Source of the DNA: Crossiella sp. SN42 | GTDB lineage: Bacteria > Actinomycetota > Actinomycetes > Mycobacteriales > Pseudonocardiaceae | DNA: 64,000 nucleotides | Direction of reading: 5' to 3' | Assembly: GCF_023897065.1 (NCBI RefSeq) | Contig: NZ_JAMHIV010000012.1 | Span: forward strand, 62,001-126,000 | Shown here: in pieces, positions 41,451 through 50,184 of the stretch | How positions within the stretch are numbered: position 1 is the first letter of the stretch | Layout: each line of letters opens with the position of its first letter | Program-made: the position numbers and the translations under genes | Notes under the pieces: generated by a model | Told to the model about the DNA's origin: nothing | The model's input: the letters and a program-made list of their open reading frames with translations, nothing else | Databases searched by the model: none

Positions 41451-42122
41451 CGCAAATCTCCTCGCTCAGCCGTGCACTGGCCATCATCCGGCGGACCGGA
41501 TTCACCGCGAATACATACTTTCGATAGCGCCGCGAAATAGCCGCGCCATCTCCGCGAGCTCACCGGACGTCAGCTCGTCAATATAGCGCCATTGTCTGCG
41601 GGCACGCCGAGTCAGCGCCCGCCGCACGAGCGCCCCGGCAAACCGTTGCAGATTCAACTAACCCAGCCACGCGCCACCCGCGACGCGCGCGCTGCTCTAC
41701 CCAATCCCCAGTGTGACCAGCAGAAACCCCCAGTGGTTCGTACCCGTCGGATCAGAGGATACCTGCCCCAAAGGGCTATTGCCACTGCCTTGCAGGACCG
41801 CCACGGCGCCACTCGCGCGCCGCGCGACTACTACACCTCGGCCACCGCTGACAATGCAGAACTAGCCAGAACTTCCTTCTTCTGCTGGCCGATACTGGTC
41901 ACGATCCGTGCAAGACCGCGCTACGGAAGGCAGTCCGGGCAGGTATCCCCCTTTAACAACGCTGTGAATTAACCGACTTTCGGCGTTATTTGTGGCCGGA
42001 ATCGCACCCTTACCGGGTTCAGCTCAGAGTGAAAGGGTCAAAGCGGACCTGATCGGGAACTGGACAACCCGCCAAGGTCGAGTAAGAGTGAATGGCAATC
42101 GTGTCCTCTGGGGGGTCACTGA
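41451..42122. promoter_or_regulatory. Divergent cluster promoter region with mirrored 12-bp motif
   Basis: 672 bases without a convincing gene, less G+C-rich than the flanks. GGATACCTGCCC (41757-41768) recurs exactly on the other strand as GGGCAGGTATCC (41937-41948), extended to 13 of 14 bases (G-A/G-GGATACCTGCCC). One copy faces each divergent gene, as expected for sites of a cluster regulator. No certain -10/-35 pair was identified. A 126-codon open frame here (41592-41972) looks spurious. Confidence 0.5.
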
Positions 42123-42872
42123 GTGCTACCAAGACATCGTTTGCTGCTTGCGTTCTCACCACATCTGGATGACGCCGTTCTCTCTGTCGGCGCGGCAATT
42201 GCCGCGCGGATCGAGCAGGGCTGGCAGGTCGTGGTCTGCACGCTGTTCGCCGGTGACCCGGACCTTCCGGTGCCACCGGGGGCGGCGGCCTTCCACCGGC
42301 ACTGCGGCCTCGGCCAGGACGCCGTCGCCCAGCGCAGGCTGGAGGACCGCGCCGCACTGGCCGAGCTCGGCGCGGTGCCCCGGCACCTCGGTTTCCCGGA
42401 CGCGGTCTACCGGTGGGTCGACGGCCGCCCGCTGCACGACCGGCCGGGCGCGGTGCTCGATCCCGGCCTGCCGGCCGAGCAGGCACTGCGGGCCGAGCTG
42501 GGTGCGGCCATCGCCGGGCTGCTCGAGGAGCTGGCTCCGGCGGAGGTCTGGACCTGTGCGGGCATCGGCGGGCACGTCGACCACCGGCACACCACCGCGT
42601 TGGTACGCCGGGAATGCGACCGCGCGGACCTGCCGCTGACGCTGTGGGCCGACCTGCCCTACGCGCTCACCGAGGCAGACCCGCACCCGGCCGCGAAGTC
42701 CGCGCCGGAACCCGCGCACCTGGCCCGCAAGCTCGCCGCCGCCGCGCACTACCGGTCCCAGCTGCCCGTGCTGTTCCCGCAGGGCACGGACTGGCGGACC
42801 GCACTGGGCACTGCCGAGGCCTGGTGGCCCGCCGCCGTGCCGACGGCACGCGCGGGCGCATCCGGCACCTGA
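42123..42872 (+). CDS. PIG-L family N-deacetylase
   Basis: The 249-residue enzyme has the LmbE/PIG-L zinc motif in the form FSPHLDDAVLSVG (H14, D16, D17) and the second histidine pair in GGHVDHRHT. Relatives remove N-acetyl from GlcNAc-containing intermediates, as in mycothiol, teicoplanin and 2-deoxystreptamine aminoglycoside synthesis. GTG 42123 after a GGGGGG-type site. As first gene of the main operon, with two glycosyltransferases behind it, it probably deacetylates a GlcNAc-bearing intermediate. Confidence 0.9.
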   Translation: MLPRHRLLLAFSPHLDDAVLSVGAAIAARIEQGWQVVVCTLFAGDPDLPVPPGAAAFHRHCGLGQDAVAQRRLEDRAALAELGAVPRHLGFPDAVYRWVDGRPLHDRPGAVLDPGLPAEQALRAELGAAIAGLLEELAPAEVWTCAGIGGHVDHRHTTALVRRECDRADLPLTLWADLPYALTEADPHPAAKSAPEPAHLARKLAAAAHYRSQLPVLFPQGTDWRTALGTAEAWWPAAVPTARAGASGT

Positions 42873-42898
42873 ACCATCGACGCTGAGGGGTTCCACCG

Positions 42899-44026
42899 AT
42901 GACCAGCACCGACCAGCAGCTGCCCGCACCGGGCTCGACCGCCATGCTCGAACGCTGCACGCTGCCGCCGTTCACCCCCGGCAGCCAGACCTTCGACCTG
43001 CCCGGCGTGATCCGCCTGGCGCAGAACGAGAGCATCCACGGCCCCTCCCCCGCCGCGGTGGCCGCGATCGCCGCCGAGGCGGGCCGGGCGCACCGCTACC
43101 CCGACGCCACCGCGGCCACGCTGGCCGGCCGGGTGGCCGAGACCTACGGGCTGCGGCCCGAGCAGGTGGTGGTGGGCAACGGGGTCGACGAGCTGCTGCT
43201 GTTCTGCGCGGTCACCTTCCTCACCGGCGACGCGATCGGCATGGTCACCGGCAACACCTACCCCGGGCACTGGTCCGCGGTGGACTCCGTGGGCGCGCGG
43301 CGGCTGACGGTTCCGTTGCGCGGCAACCGGATCGACGTGCCCGCGGTGGCCGCCGCGCTGCGCGGCAGACCGATCACCGCGTTCCTGTGCAACCCGCACA
43401 ACCCGACCGGCACCGTGCTCACCGCCGAGGAGGTGGCGATCCTGGTGGAGGCGGCCGAACGCGGCGGCTCGCTGCTGGTGCTGGACGAGGCCTACATGGA
43501 CTTCGCCGAACCGGACCAGGCCCGCAGCGCCGCCGAGCACGTGCGCAAGGGCGCGCCGGTGATCGTGCTGCGCACCTTCTCCAAGCTGCACGGACTGGCC
43601 GGGCTGCGCTGCGGCTACGCGCTGGCCTCGCCGGGACTGGCCGACCGGCTGCGCCGGGTCAAGCACGTCACCGTCTACAACGTCAACCGCTACGCCCTGG
43701 CCGCGGCCGAGGCCAGCCTGGGCGACACCGCCTTCGCCGACACCGTGCGCGCCCGCACCAGGGCCGCGATGGCGCACTTCCTGACCGCCATCGAGGACCT
43801 GCCGTGGATCCGCGCGCAGGCCACCGTGACCAACTTCCTGCACTGCGAGCTGGACTGGGACGCGCTGCTGGTCAGCCAGGAGCTGCAACAGCGCAGCGTG
43901 CTGGTGCGGCCGTGTGCGGACATGGGTTTCCCGCGCCACATCAGGGTTTCCGTCGGCACCGAGGAGGAGCTGGACCAGCTCGTGGCGGCGCTGACCGAGA
44001 TCGCGACCGAACTGGGCCGGCCGTGA
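42899..44026 (+). CDS. PLP aminotransferase, histidinol-phosphate aminotransferase-like
   Basis: The 375-residue fold-type I enzyme shows LAQNESIHGPSPAAVAAI near the N-terminus, the CNPHNPTGTVL motif, LVLDEAYMDF, and the cofactor lysine in RTFSKLHGLAGLRCGYA (K229). It resembles HisC but lies in a biosynthetic cluster, so it more likely aminates a cluster-specific ketone or aldehyde. It is 26 bases after the PIG-L gene and its TGA overlaps the next GTG (GTGA). Confidence 0.9.
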   Translation: MTSTDQQLPAPGSTAMLERCTLPPFTPGSQTFDLPGVIRLAQNESIHGPSPAAVAAIAAEAGRAHRYPDATAATLAGRVAETYGLRPEQVVVGNGVDELLLFCAVTFLTGDAIGMVTGNTYPGHWSAVDSVGARRLTVPLRGNRIDVPAVAAALRGRPITAFLCNPHNPTGTVLTAEEVAILVEAAERGGSLLVLDEAYMDFAEPDQARSAAEHVRKGAPVIVLRTFSKLHGLAGLRCGYALASPGLADRLRRVKHVTVYNVNRYALAAAEASLGDTAFADTVRARTRAAMAHFLTAIEDLPWIRAQATVTNFLHCELDWDALLVSQELQQRSVLVRPCADMGFPRHIRVSVGTEEELDQLVAALTEIATELGRP

Positions 44027-45045
44027 GCGCCCGCCCCGCCTGCTCGGTGATCGTGCCGGTCTACGCCCGCCGCCACGACCTGGCCAGGCTGCTCGGCAAG
44101 CTGGGCGAGCAGACCGGCGCGCCGGAGTTCGAGGTCGTGGTGGTGGAGAACGGCCGCAGGCTCAACTACCGGTGGCTGCGGCAGCGGGAGTGGCCGTTCC
44201 CGCTGCGCTACGAGTACGTCGACGACGGCGCGCAGGCCAAGGCGCGCAACGTGGGCGCCGCGCTGGCCGCCGCGCCCCGGCTGCTGTTCCTGGACTCCGA
44301 CATCGACCCCGGCCCGAACACCGTTGCCGCGCTGGGCGACGGCGAGCGGCCGGGCGTGGTGATGGCCGACGTGGTCTTCCCGGCCCGCACCAAGGTCAGC
44401 CTGGCCACCCACCTCTACGACGTGCCCGCCTACTTCCGCACCACCTACCGGGCCAGGGCGCGCACCGGGCTGTCCTTCCGGGACTTCGTCTCCTGCTCCT
44501 TCGCCATGTCCCGCGAGGAGTTCCTGGCGCTGGGCGGCTTCGACGAGGGCTTCACCCACTACGGCTACGAGGACGTGGAGTTCGCCTGGCGCGCGGAGAA
44601 GGCGGGCATCCCGTTCCACCTGGGCGGGGCCAAGGTGGCCCACCACAAGCAGCTCGGGCCCACCGCGGTGCACGCCCGCGCGCAGCAGCTGGGCCGCTCG
44701 GCCGTGCACTTCGTGCGGCGGCACCCCGACCTGGAGGACACCCTGCCGCTGGGCGTGCGCGACACCCTGGACGGGGTGCTGGCCTTCCCACCGGTCTTCG
44801 ACATCGACCGGCTGCTGCGCGAGGCGGCCTGGATCGAACGCCAACTGACCATGCTGCGCCGCGGCCCCAGCCTCGGCCGGGCGCGCGGGCTGATCGCCCA
44901 CGGCCGGGAGGTCTACCACGAGATCACCCGGTTCGGCCGCTACCAGGGCATCAGCACCGAGCTGGCCCGGCTGGACACGCGCACCACCACACAGGAAAGG
45001 CGTGGCCATGGAACTCAACTCCTACCTCTACCGGCGGCTCGCTGA
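44023..45045 (+). CDS. GT2 family glycosyltransferase
   Basis: The 340-residue enzyme is a GT-A fold glycosyltransferase: CSVIVPVYARRHDLARLL, DDGAQAKARNVGAAL, the DxD-type LFLDSDIDPGP (D91, D93), and the ED-type motif GGFDEGFTHYGYEDVEFAWR, with a C-terminal galactosyltransferase-like region. It is cytosolic. It transfers a sugar, plausibly GlcNAc for the PIG-L deacetylase to act on. Translationally coupled at both ends: GTGA overlap upstream and a 38-base overlap with the ThDP gene. Confidence 0.88.
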   Translation: MSARPACSVIVPVYARRHDLARLLGKLGEQTGAPEFEVVVVENGRRLNYRWLRQREWPFPLRYEYVDDGAQAKARNVGAALAAAPRLLFLDSDIDPGPNTVAALGDGERPGVVMADVVFPARTKVSLATHLYDVPAYFRTTYRARARTGLSFRDFVSCSFAMSREEFLALGGFDEGFTHYGYEDVEFAWRAEKAGIPFHLGGAKVAHHKQLGPTAVHARAQQLGRSAVHFVRRHPDLEDTLPLGVRDTLDGVLAFPPVFDIDRLLREAAWIERQLTMLRRGPSLGRARGLIAHGREVYHEITRFGRYQGISTELARLDTRTTTQERRGHGTQLLPLPAAR

Positions 45046-46696
45046 GGCCGGCGTCGCGCGTGCCTTCGGCGTGCCCGGTTCGTTCGTGATGCCGATCTGG
45101 CAGACCTTCAAGGGCAAGCCGGACATCGTGCTGTCCCGGCACGAGACCGGCGCGGCGTTCATGGCCGACGGCTGGAGCCGGGCCACCGGCAACCTGGGCG
45201 TGGTGCTGGCCACCATCGGACCCGGCCTGGTGAACTGCGTGCCCGGGGTGGCCAGCGCCTACCGCGACTCCATCCCGCTGCTGGTGGTCACCGGGCAGGC
45301 GCCCACCGCCAGCCTGGGCCGGGGCGCGTTCCTGGAGTCCTACTCGCTGGACCGCAGCGTCGCGCCGACCGAGCTGTTCCGCCCGATCACCAAGGCCTCA
45401 CTGGAGATCGTGGACGCGGCCAACGCGGACTTCCTGATCGACTCCGCGATCTCGCTGGCCCTCTCCGGCCGCCGCGGTCCGGTGCACCTGAGCATCCCGA
45501 TCGACCTGCAGGCCGCCGCGCTGCCGGAGCGGGCCGCGAGCGCGCCGCCGCTGGCAGTGACCAGCGCCTTCCGCGGGCAGGCCCAGGACGGGGTGGCCCG
45601 GCTGGCCGAGGAGCTGGCCGCGGCCGCCCGCCCACTGGTGCTCCTCGGCTGGGGCGCGGAGCTGGCCGGGGTCGGGCCCGAGGTCGAGCTGCTGGCCCGG
45701 CGGCTGGACGCGCCGGTGCTCTCCTCCACCAAGGCGGTCGCCGCGGTGTCCCCGGCCAGCGCGCACTCCCTCGGTCACCTCGGCCCCGGGCAGCGCTCGG
45801 ACCTGCTGCCCTTCGTCATCGGCTACGACCCGGACCTGGTGCTGATCCTGGGGGCCAGCCTGTCCGCCTTCTACGCCGCCCCGCTGGCCGGGCTGCTGGC
45901 CAAGGCCCGCACGGTGCGGGTGGACGTGGACCCCGACCAGCTCTTCCTGCGGCACCAGCCCGATGTCGCGGTGCAGGCCGACCTGCGCACCCTGCTGCCG
46001 GAGCTGCGCGCCGCGCTGGACGCCGTCCCGGCCACCCGGGAACCCGTTGTGCCGCAACGGCTCGCCGAGTTCCGGGCGCGGTGGGCGCGGGCCGCGGCGG
46101 CGCAGGAGCTGCCCTACGCCGACACCGTGTCCATGTCCGGGGTGCTCAGCCGGATCGGCGAGTACCTGCCACCGGAGGCGGTGGTGGTGCCGGATGCCGG
46201 GAACCACTGGCTGGACACGCTGTCCCTGCACCGGCCGCCGGTCGCGGGCGGGCTGCGGCTCAACGTCGGGCTCGGCGCGATGGGCTGGGCCATCGGCGCC
46301 TCGGTCGGCCTGGCGCTCTCCGGCCAGGTCGGGCGCACCGTGCTGGTCACCGGGGACGGCTCGATGCTGATGCACGGCACCGAGCTGTCCGTGGCCGCCG
46401 AGCACGGGGCGAACCTGGTCGCGCTGGTGTTCAACAACCGCTCGCACGGCCGGGTCCGGCTGGGGCAGAAGCTGGACTTCGACGGCGACCTGATCGGCAC
46501 CGGCCTGCCCAAGATCGACTTCACCCAGTGGATGTCCGCGATGGGGGTGCGCTCCTTCCGGATCAGCCGTCCCGAGGACGTGGACCCGGTGCTGCGCGAG
46601 GCCTTCGCCACCCCGGGCACGGTCGGGGTGGAGATCGAGTGCCATCCGGACGAGGTGCCCGCCTGCCTGCGGAACTGGATCGAGGACGTGGCATGA
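45008..46696 (+). CDS. ThDP-dependent acetolactate-synthase-like enzyme
   Basis: The 562-residue protein has the three-domain AHAS/ALS layout: catalytic Glu46 in SRHETGAAFMA, a central domain, and the C-terminal ThDP motif GDGSMLMHGTELSVAAEHGA ending in NN. It could join pyruvate or another 2-oxo acid to an aldehyde, or decarboxylate one. ATG 45008 fits the AGGAAAGG site. Operon position next to an aminotransferase and an SDR suggests building an amino-alcohol or amino-ketol unit. The substrate is unknown; it is unlikely to be the housekeeping IlvB. Confidence 0.88.
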   Translation: MELNSYLYRRLAEAGVARAFGVPGSFVMPIWQTFKGKPDIVLSRHETGAAFMADGWSRATGNLGVVLATIGPGLVNCVPGVASAYRDSIPLLVVTGQAPTASLGRGAFLESYSLDRSVAPTELFRPITKASLEIVDAANADFLIDSAISLALSGRRGPVHLSIPIDLQAAALPERAASAPPLAVTSAFRGQAQDGVARLAEELAAAARPLVLLGWGAELAGVGPEVELLARRLDAPVLSSTKAVAAVSPASAHSLGHLGPGQRSDLLPFVIGYDPDLVLILGASLSAFYAAPLAGLLAKARTVRVDVDPDQLFLRHQPDVAVQADLRTLLPELRAALDAVPATREPVVPQRLAEFRARWARAAAAQELPYADTVSMSGVLSRIGEYLPPEAVVVPDAGNHWLDTLSLHRPPVAGGLRLNVGLGAMGWAIGASVGLALSGQVGRTVLVTGDGSMLMHGTELSVAAEHGANLVALVFNNRSHGRVRLGQKLDFDGDLIGTGLPKIDFTQWMSAMGVRSFRISRPEDVDPVLREAFATPGTVGVEIECHPDEVPACLRNWIEDVA

Positions 46697-47442
46697 GCCC
46701 GGTCACCATCCTCACCGGCGGCTCCACCGGCATCGGCGCGGCCGTGCTCACCCGGCTGCTCACCGCCGGGCGGCGGGTGCTGGTGCTGGGCCGCTCCGCG
46801 CCACAGGCCAAGCAGGACGCCGACTTCCTGCCCTGCGATCTGTCCACAGAGGACGGTGTCGCGGCGGCGCGGGCGGCGGTGCTGGCCTACCTCGGCGAGC
46901 GGGACACGCACGCCGAGGTGCTGATCAACAACGCCGGTGGCGGCCTGCCCTGCCCGGCCGCCGAGCTGAGTGCCGAGACGCTGCGGGCCGACCTCACGCT
47001 CAACCTGGTCGCACCGATGTTGTTGTGCGCCACCGTGTTGCCCGGCATGCGGGCGGCCGGGCGGGGTGTGGTGGTCAACGTGGCCTCCACCGCGGGGCGG
47101 CGGGGCGTGGCCTACCTGCACGGCTACGGCTCGGCCAAGGCCGGGCTGCTCAACTTCACCCAGAGCCTGGCCGCCGAGGTGGTCGCCGACGGCATCCGGG
47201 TCAACGCGGTGTGCCCCGGCGCGGCGCACACCGAGCTGGCCGAGGCCGGTCGCGCCCAGCTCTCCCGGCTGCACGGCTTGGAGCTGGCCGACTACCAGCA
47301 GCGGATGGCCAAGGCCACCGGCCTGTCCCGGCTGTTGAGCGCGGACGAGGTGGCCGAGGTCGTGTGCTGGCTGGCCGAGGGGCACGACCGCCCGGTGACC
47401 GGTCAGGCCTTCAACGTGTGCGGAACTTTGGAGATGGGATAA
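46693..47442 (+). CDS. Short-chain dehydrogenase/reductase
   Basis: The 249-residue SDR has the cofactor motif TGGSTGIG, NNAGGG, catalytic Ser in NVASTAGRRG and YGSAKAG (YxxxK). Classical SDR length. It overlaps the ThDP gene stop by 4 bases (ATGA), so the two are coupled. A likely role is reducing the carbonyl of the ThDP product; NAD or NADP preference is not clear. Confidence 0.92.
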   Translation: MSPVTILTGGSTGIGAAVLTRLLTAGRRVLVLGRSAPQAKQDADFLPCDLSTEDGVAAARAAVLAYLGERDTHAEVLINNAGGGLPCPAAELSAETLRADLTLNLVAPMLLCATVLPGMRAAGRGVVVNVASTAGRRGVAYLHGYGSAKAGLLNFTQSLAAEVVADGIRVNAVCPGAAHTELAEAGRAQLSRLHGLELADYQQRMAKATGLSRLLSADEVAEVVCWLAEGHDRPVTGQAFNVCGTLEMG

Positions 47443-47447
47443 GCCTT

Positions 47448-47825
47448 ATGTACCAGGTGGTTTCGATCGACGAGCCGATGTGGCCCTCGCTGCGGGAGAT
47501 GTTCGACGAGCTGGGCGAGCCGCCCCAGGTGCTCACCAGGGACAGCCCGCACCCGCTGGTGGTGCACGAGGTGATGGGGCAGCTGACCTTCGTGCAGGAG
47601 GGCAGCGGGTTCATCTCACTGGACGGCGACGAGCGCGCGGTCAAGGCAGGCGACCTGTTGATCCTCAGCTCCCGGTGCGAGCACGCCTTCCTCTCCGCGG
47701 TGGACGGCGAACTCGTGCTGCGGCACTGGCACTGGCCCGCCGCGCTGCTGGAGACCGACCGGAAGATCCTCACCTGGGACTACCGGTTCAGCCTGCCGGG
47801 GGCCGCGGTGTCCGCCGGTGACTGA
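47448..47825 (+). CDS. Cupin-domain protein
   Basis: The 125-residue protein is one cupin barrel: HPLVVHEVMGQLTFVQEGSG, LKAGDLL-type strand (VKAGDLLILSSRCEHAFL), and a C-terminal LVLRHWHWPAALL. Metal ligands are partly present (H in VVHEV, H in CEHAF, HWHW). It might be an isomerase, epimerase or dioxygenase for an operon intermediate. ATG 47448 lies 5 bases after the SDR stop; the stop overlaps the GT4 GTG by 8 bases. Confidence 0.85.
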   Translation: MYQVVSIDEPMWPSLREMFDELGEPPQVLTRDSPHPLVVHEVMGQLTFVQEGSGFISLDGDERAVKAGDLLILSSRCEHAFLSAVDGELVLRHWHWPAALLETDRKILTWDYRFSLPGAAVSAGD

Positions 47826-49086
47826 GGCGCCGCGCGTCCCCGACGGGCCGTCCAGGGTGTTGCTGGTCAACGGCAACTACCAGGACGGCACCGTCGGCGG
47901 CACGCAGTCCTTCACCGAGCGGCTGGCCCGGCAGCTGCACGAGGTCGGGCGCACCGTGGGTGTGCTCTGCCTCGGCGAGTCCGACGCGGTGGAACGGCAC
48001 GAGGGCGTCACCGTCTTCCGCCTCCGCCCGCCACGGCTGACCGGACTGGCCGGGAGCGCGCCGGTGCGCACGCTGAACCAGTTGCTGGCCATGCAGAACC
48101 CGTGGGTCGCCCGCCGGGTGGCCGCGGTGCTGGCCCGGTTCCGCCCGCAGCTGTGCCACGTGCAGATGCTGCGCACGCTCACGCCCAGCGCGCTGCGGGT
48201 GCTCACCGCGCACCCCGGCCTCGCGGTGGTGCAGACCACGCACGAGCTGTTCTCGCTGTGGGACTTCGACCCGTTCCTGCCCGACCTGCCGCACAAGATC
48301 TACTCCCGGCCGCCCCGGGCGATCGCGCCGATCACCCAGCGGCACAAGCGGATCAGCGCCGGGGTGGACCACGTGTGCGCGCCCTCGGCCTTCGCGCTCA
48401 ACGCCTACACCTCGCGCGGCTACTTCGCCGGGGTGCCCGCCACGGTGCTGCCCAACTCCGCGCCGCACGAGTGGGGACCGCCGAGGGAACTGGCCGCGCG
48501 CAGGCTGGCCGCACCGCCCGCGGCCCGGCCGCGGTTCCTGTTCGTGGCCAGGCTGGACCACTACAAGGGCGTCGAGGTGCTGCTGGACGCCCTGACCCGG
48601 GTGCCGGAGCTGGACATCGCGGTGGACATCGCCGGCGAGGGCGTCAAAGCGGACCTGGTGCGCGAGCGGGCCGCACTGGACCCGCGGATCACCTACCACG
48701 GGCCGGTGCGCGGCCAGGCCAGGCTGGCGCTGTTCCGGCGGGCCGACGTGATGGTCTGCCCCAGCACCTGGACCGAGACCTACTGCCTGGCCGCGGCCGA
48801 GGCCTTCGCCGCGGCCATGCCGGTGATCGGCACCAGCGTCGGCGCGCTGCCGGAGACCGTGCGGCACGGCCGGACCGGCCTGATCGTCGAACCCGGCGAC
48901 CCGGCAGGCCTGGCCGAGGCCATCCGGCGGCTGGCCGACCCGGCCCACCGGATCCCCCTGATCACCCCGAGCGCGGAGCAAGCCCATGCCAACGCCCCGT
49001 CGGAGTTCCTCGCCCGCCAGCTGGCGGTCTACTCAGAAGCGCTGCGCCCGCGCGGGTTCAGCCTCGTTTCCGCCCCACCACGGTGA
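47818..49086 (+). CDS. GT4 family glycosyltransferase
   Basis: The 422-residue GT-B enzyme shows the N-terminal GGTQSFTERLARQLHEVG, the acceptor region VQTTHELFSLWDF, and the donor-binding domain with FLFVARLDHYKGVEVLLDAL and the EX7E-type TETYCLAAAEAFAAAMPVIG. Retaining transfer from a nucleotide sugar is expected. It overlaps the cupin stop by 8 bases and the convergent methyltransferase by 29 bases. With the GT2 enzyme it implies at least two glycosylation steps. Confidence 0.9.
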   Translation: MTEAPRVPDGPSRVLLVNGNYQDGTVGGTQSFTERLARQLHEVGRTVGVLCLGESDAVERHEGVTVFRLRPPRLTGLAGSAPVRTLNQLLAMQNPWVARRVAAVLARFRPQLCHVQMLRTLTPSALRVLTAHPGLAVVQTTHELFSLWDFDPFLPDLPHKIYSRPPRAIAPITQRHKRISAGVDHVCAPSAFALNAYTSRGYFAGVPATVLPNSAPHEWGPPRELAARRLAAPPAARPRFLFVARLDHYKGVEVLLDALTRVPELDIAVDIAGEGVKADLVRERAALDPRITYHGPVRGQARLALFRRADVMVCPSTWTETYCLAAAEAFAAAMPVIGTSVGALPETVRHGRTGLIVEPGDPAGLAEAIRRLADPAHRIPLITPSAEQAHANAPSEFLARQLAVYSEALRPRGFSLVSAPPR

Positions 49087-50107
49087 TCTCGTGCCGGTTG
49101 TGCTGAAGTTGACGGGCTTCGACGATCTCGTACCGGCGGCGCAGCCGGTCGAGCACCACGCGCACGGTGTCGTAGGGCTTGTAGGTGCCCACCTTGAAGG
49201 TGACCACGCACAGCGCGCCGGGCAGCAGGTGCTCGGCCGCGTCCAGCATCACCTCGGCGGAGAGCACCGCGTCCATCCGCATGTCGTTGACCGCCAAGGC
49301 GAACCGGGTGCGGGTGCGCTCGAAGAACCGCCCGGCCGTGGTCCGCTCGTGGTGCACCAGCGGATCGGCCAGCAGGCTCGGGTCCAGGTCGCCGGGGTCG
49401 ACCGCCCAGACCTCCAGGCCGCGCTCGCGCAGGATCCGGGTCCAGCCGCCGGGGCTGGCGCCCAGGTCCACCGCGGCGCCGCCCTGGGGCAGCGGCAGGT
49501 CGACGAGCTTGAACAGCTCCTCCAGCTTGAACTCCGCCCGGGAGATCTGGCCCTTCGGCTTGGCCAGCCGCACCCGGCCGCCGGCCCAGTCGCTGAGCGC
49601 GTGCTCGGGGGCGGCCAGGCCGAGGGAGACGTCCGCGTCGGAGATCACCGCGGAGAGCACCAGCGGCGCGCCCGAGCGGCACACCTGGTGGCCCAGCCCG
49701 GTCAGCTCCTCGGCCAGCGCGGCGTAGAGCTCCTGCGAGCCGTAGGCCACCGGCCGCTGCCCGCTGGCCCAGGCCTGCACCGCGATCTCCGCGCCCGGCG
49801 CCAGCCGGTCGGCCAGCAGTTCGCGGGCGGCCGCGGCCACCACGTCCAGCCCGGCCGCGGCGGCGGGCAGGCGGCGCAGCTCCTCGGTGAGGTGCCGCAC
49901 GAACACCACCGGCTTGTCCCTGGCCGCCTGCGCGATCTCGGCCAGCGAAGCCGTGGTGCTCAGGCAGCCGAGGTCGGGGCCGAGCCGCTCGACCTTGCCC
50001 TCCGGCGCCAGCTCGCGCAGGCCGCGCGAGGCGGGCATGAAGTATTCCTGCGACGCCGAGAACAAAATCCGCGTCAACTCCGGCTGCACCCCATCCTGAT
50101 CGGTCAC
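49058..50107 (-). CDS. FtsJ/RlmM-type RNA 2'-O-ribose methyltransferase
   Basis: The 349-residue protein has an N-terminal THUMP-like region and a C-terminal Rossmann methyltransferase with SAM motif VDLGASPGGWT. The full 2'-O-methyltransferase tetrad is visible: K194 (SRAEFKLEEL), D275 (AVNDMRMD), K305 (VVTFKVGTYK) and E340 (RHEITVV). RlmM methylates 23S rRNA. Here it lies on the opposite strand inside the cluster, so it could be a self-resistance rRNA methylase. A small-molecule role is less likely given the tetrad. Confidence 0.85.
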   Translation of the reverse strand: MTDQDGVQPELTRILFSASQEYFMPASRGLRELAPEGKVERLGPDLGCLSTTASLAEIAQAARDKPVVFVRHLTEELRRLPAAAAGLDVVAAAARELLADRLAPGAEIAVQAWASGQRPVAYGSQELYAALAEELTGLGHQVCRSGAPLVLSAVISDADVSLGLAAPEHALSDWAGGRVRLAKPKGQISRAEFKLEELFKLVDLPLPQGGAAVDLGASPGGWTRILRERGLEVWAVDPGDLDPSLLADPLVHHERTTAGRFFERTRTRFALAVNDMRMDAVLSAEVMLDAAEHLLPGALCVVTFKVGTYKPYDTVRVVLDRLRRRYEIVEARQLQHNRHEITVVGRKRG

Positions 50108-50184
50108 GGGCGCAGTCTAACCGGCGTGTTCCGCACAGAACCGGCCGGGACAGCCAGCCCTGAGTCATGAATTCGAGGAGAACA

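Noticed and set aside
41592-41972. 126-codon plus-strand frame in the 672-base gap
   Set aside because: No ribosome binding site, Arg/Pro-rich composition and no recognisable fold; better explained as regulatory DNA.
45008-46696. Housekeeping acetolactate synthase IlvB
   Set aside because: There is no ilvN or ilvC beside it; it is embedded and overlapping in the biosynthetic operon.
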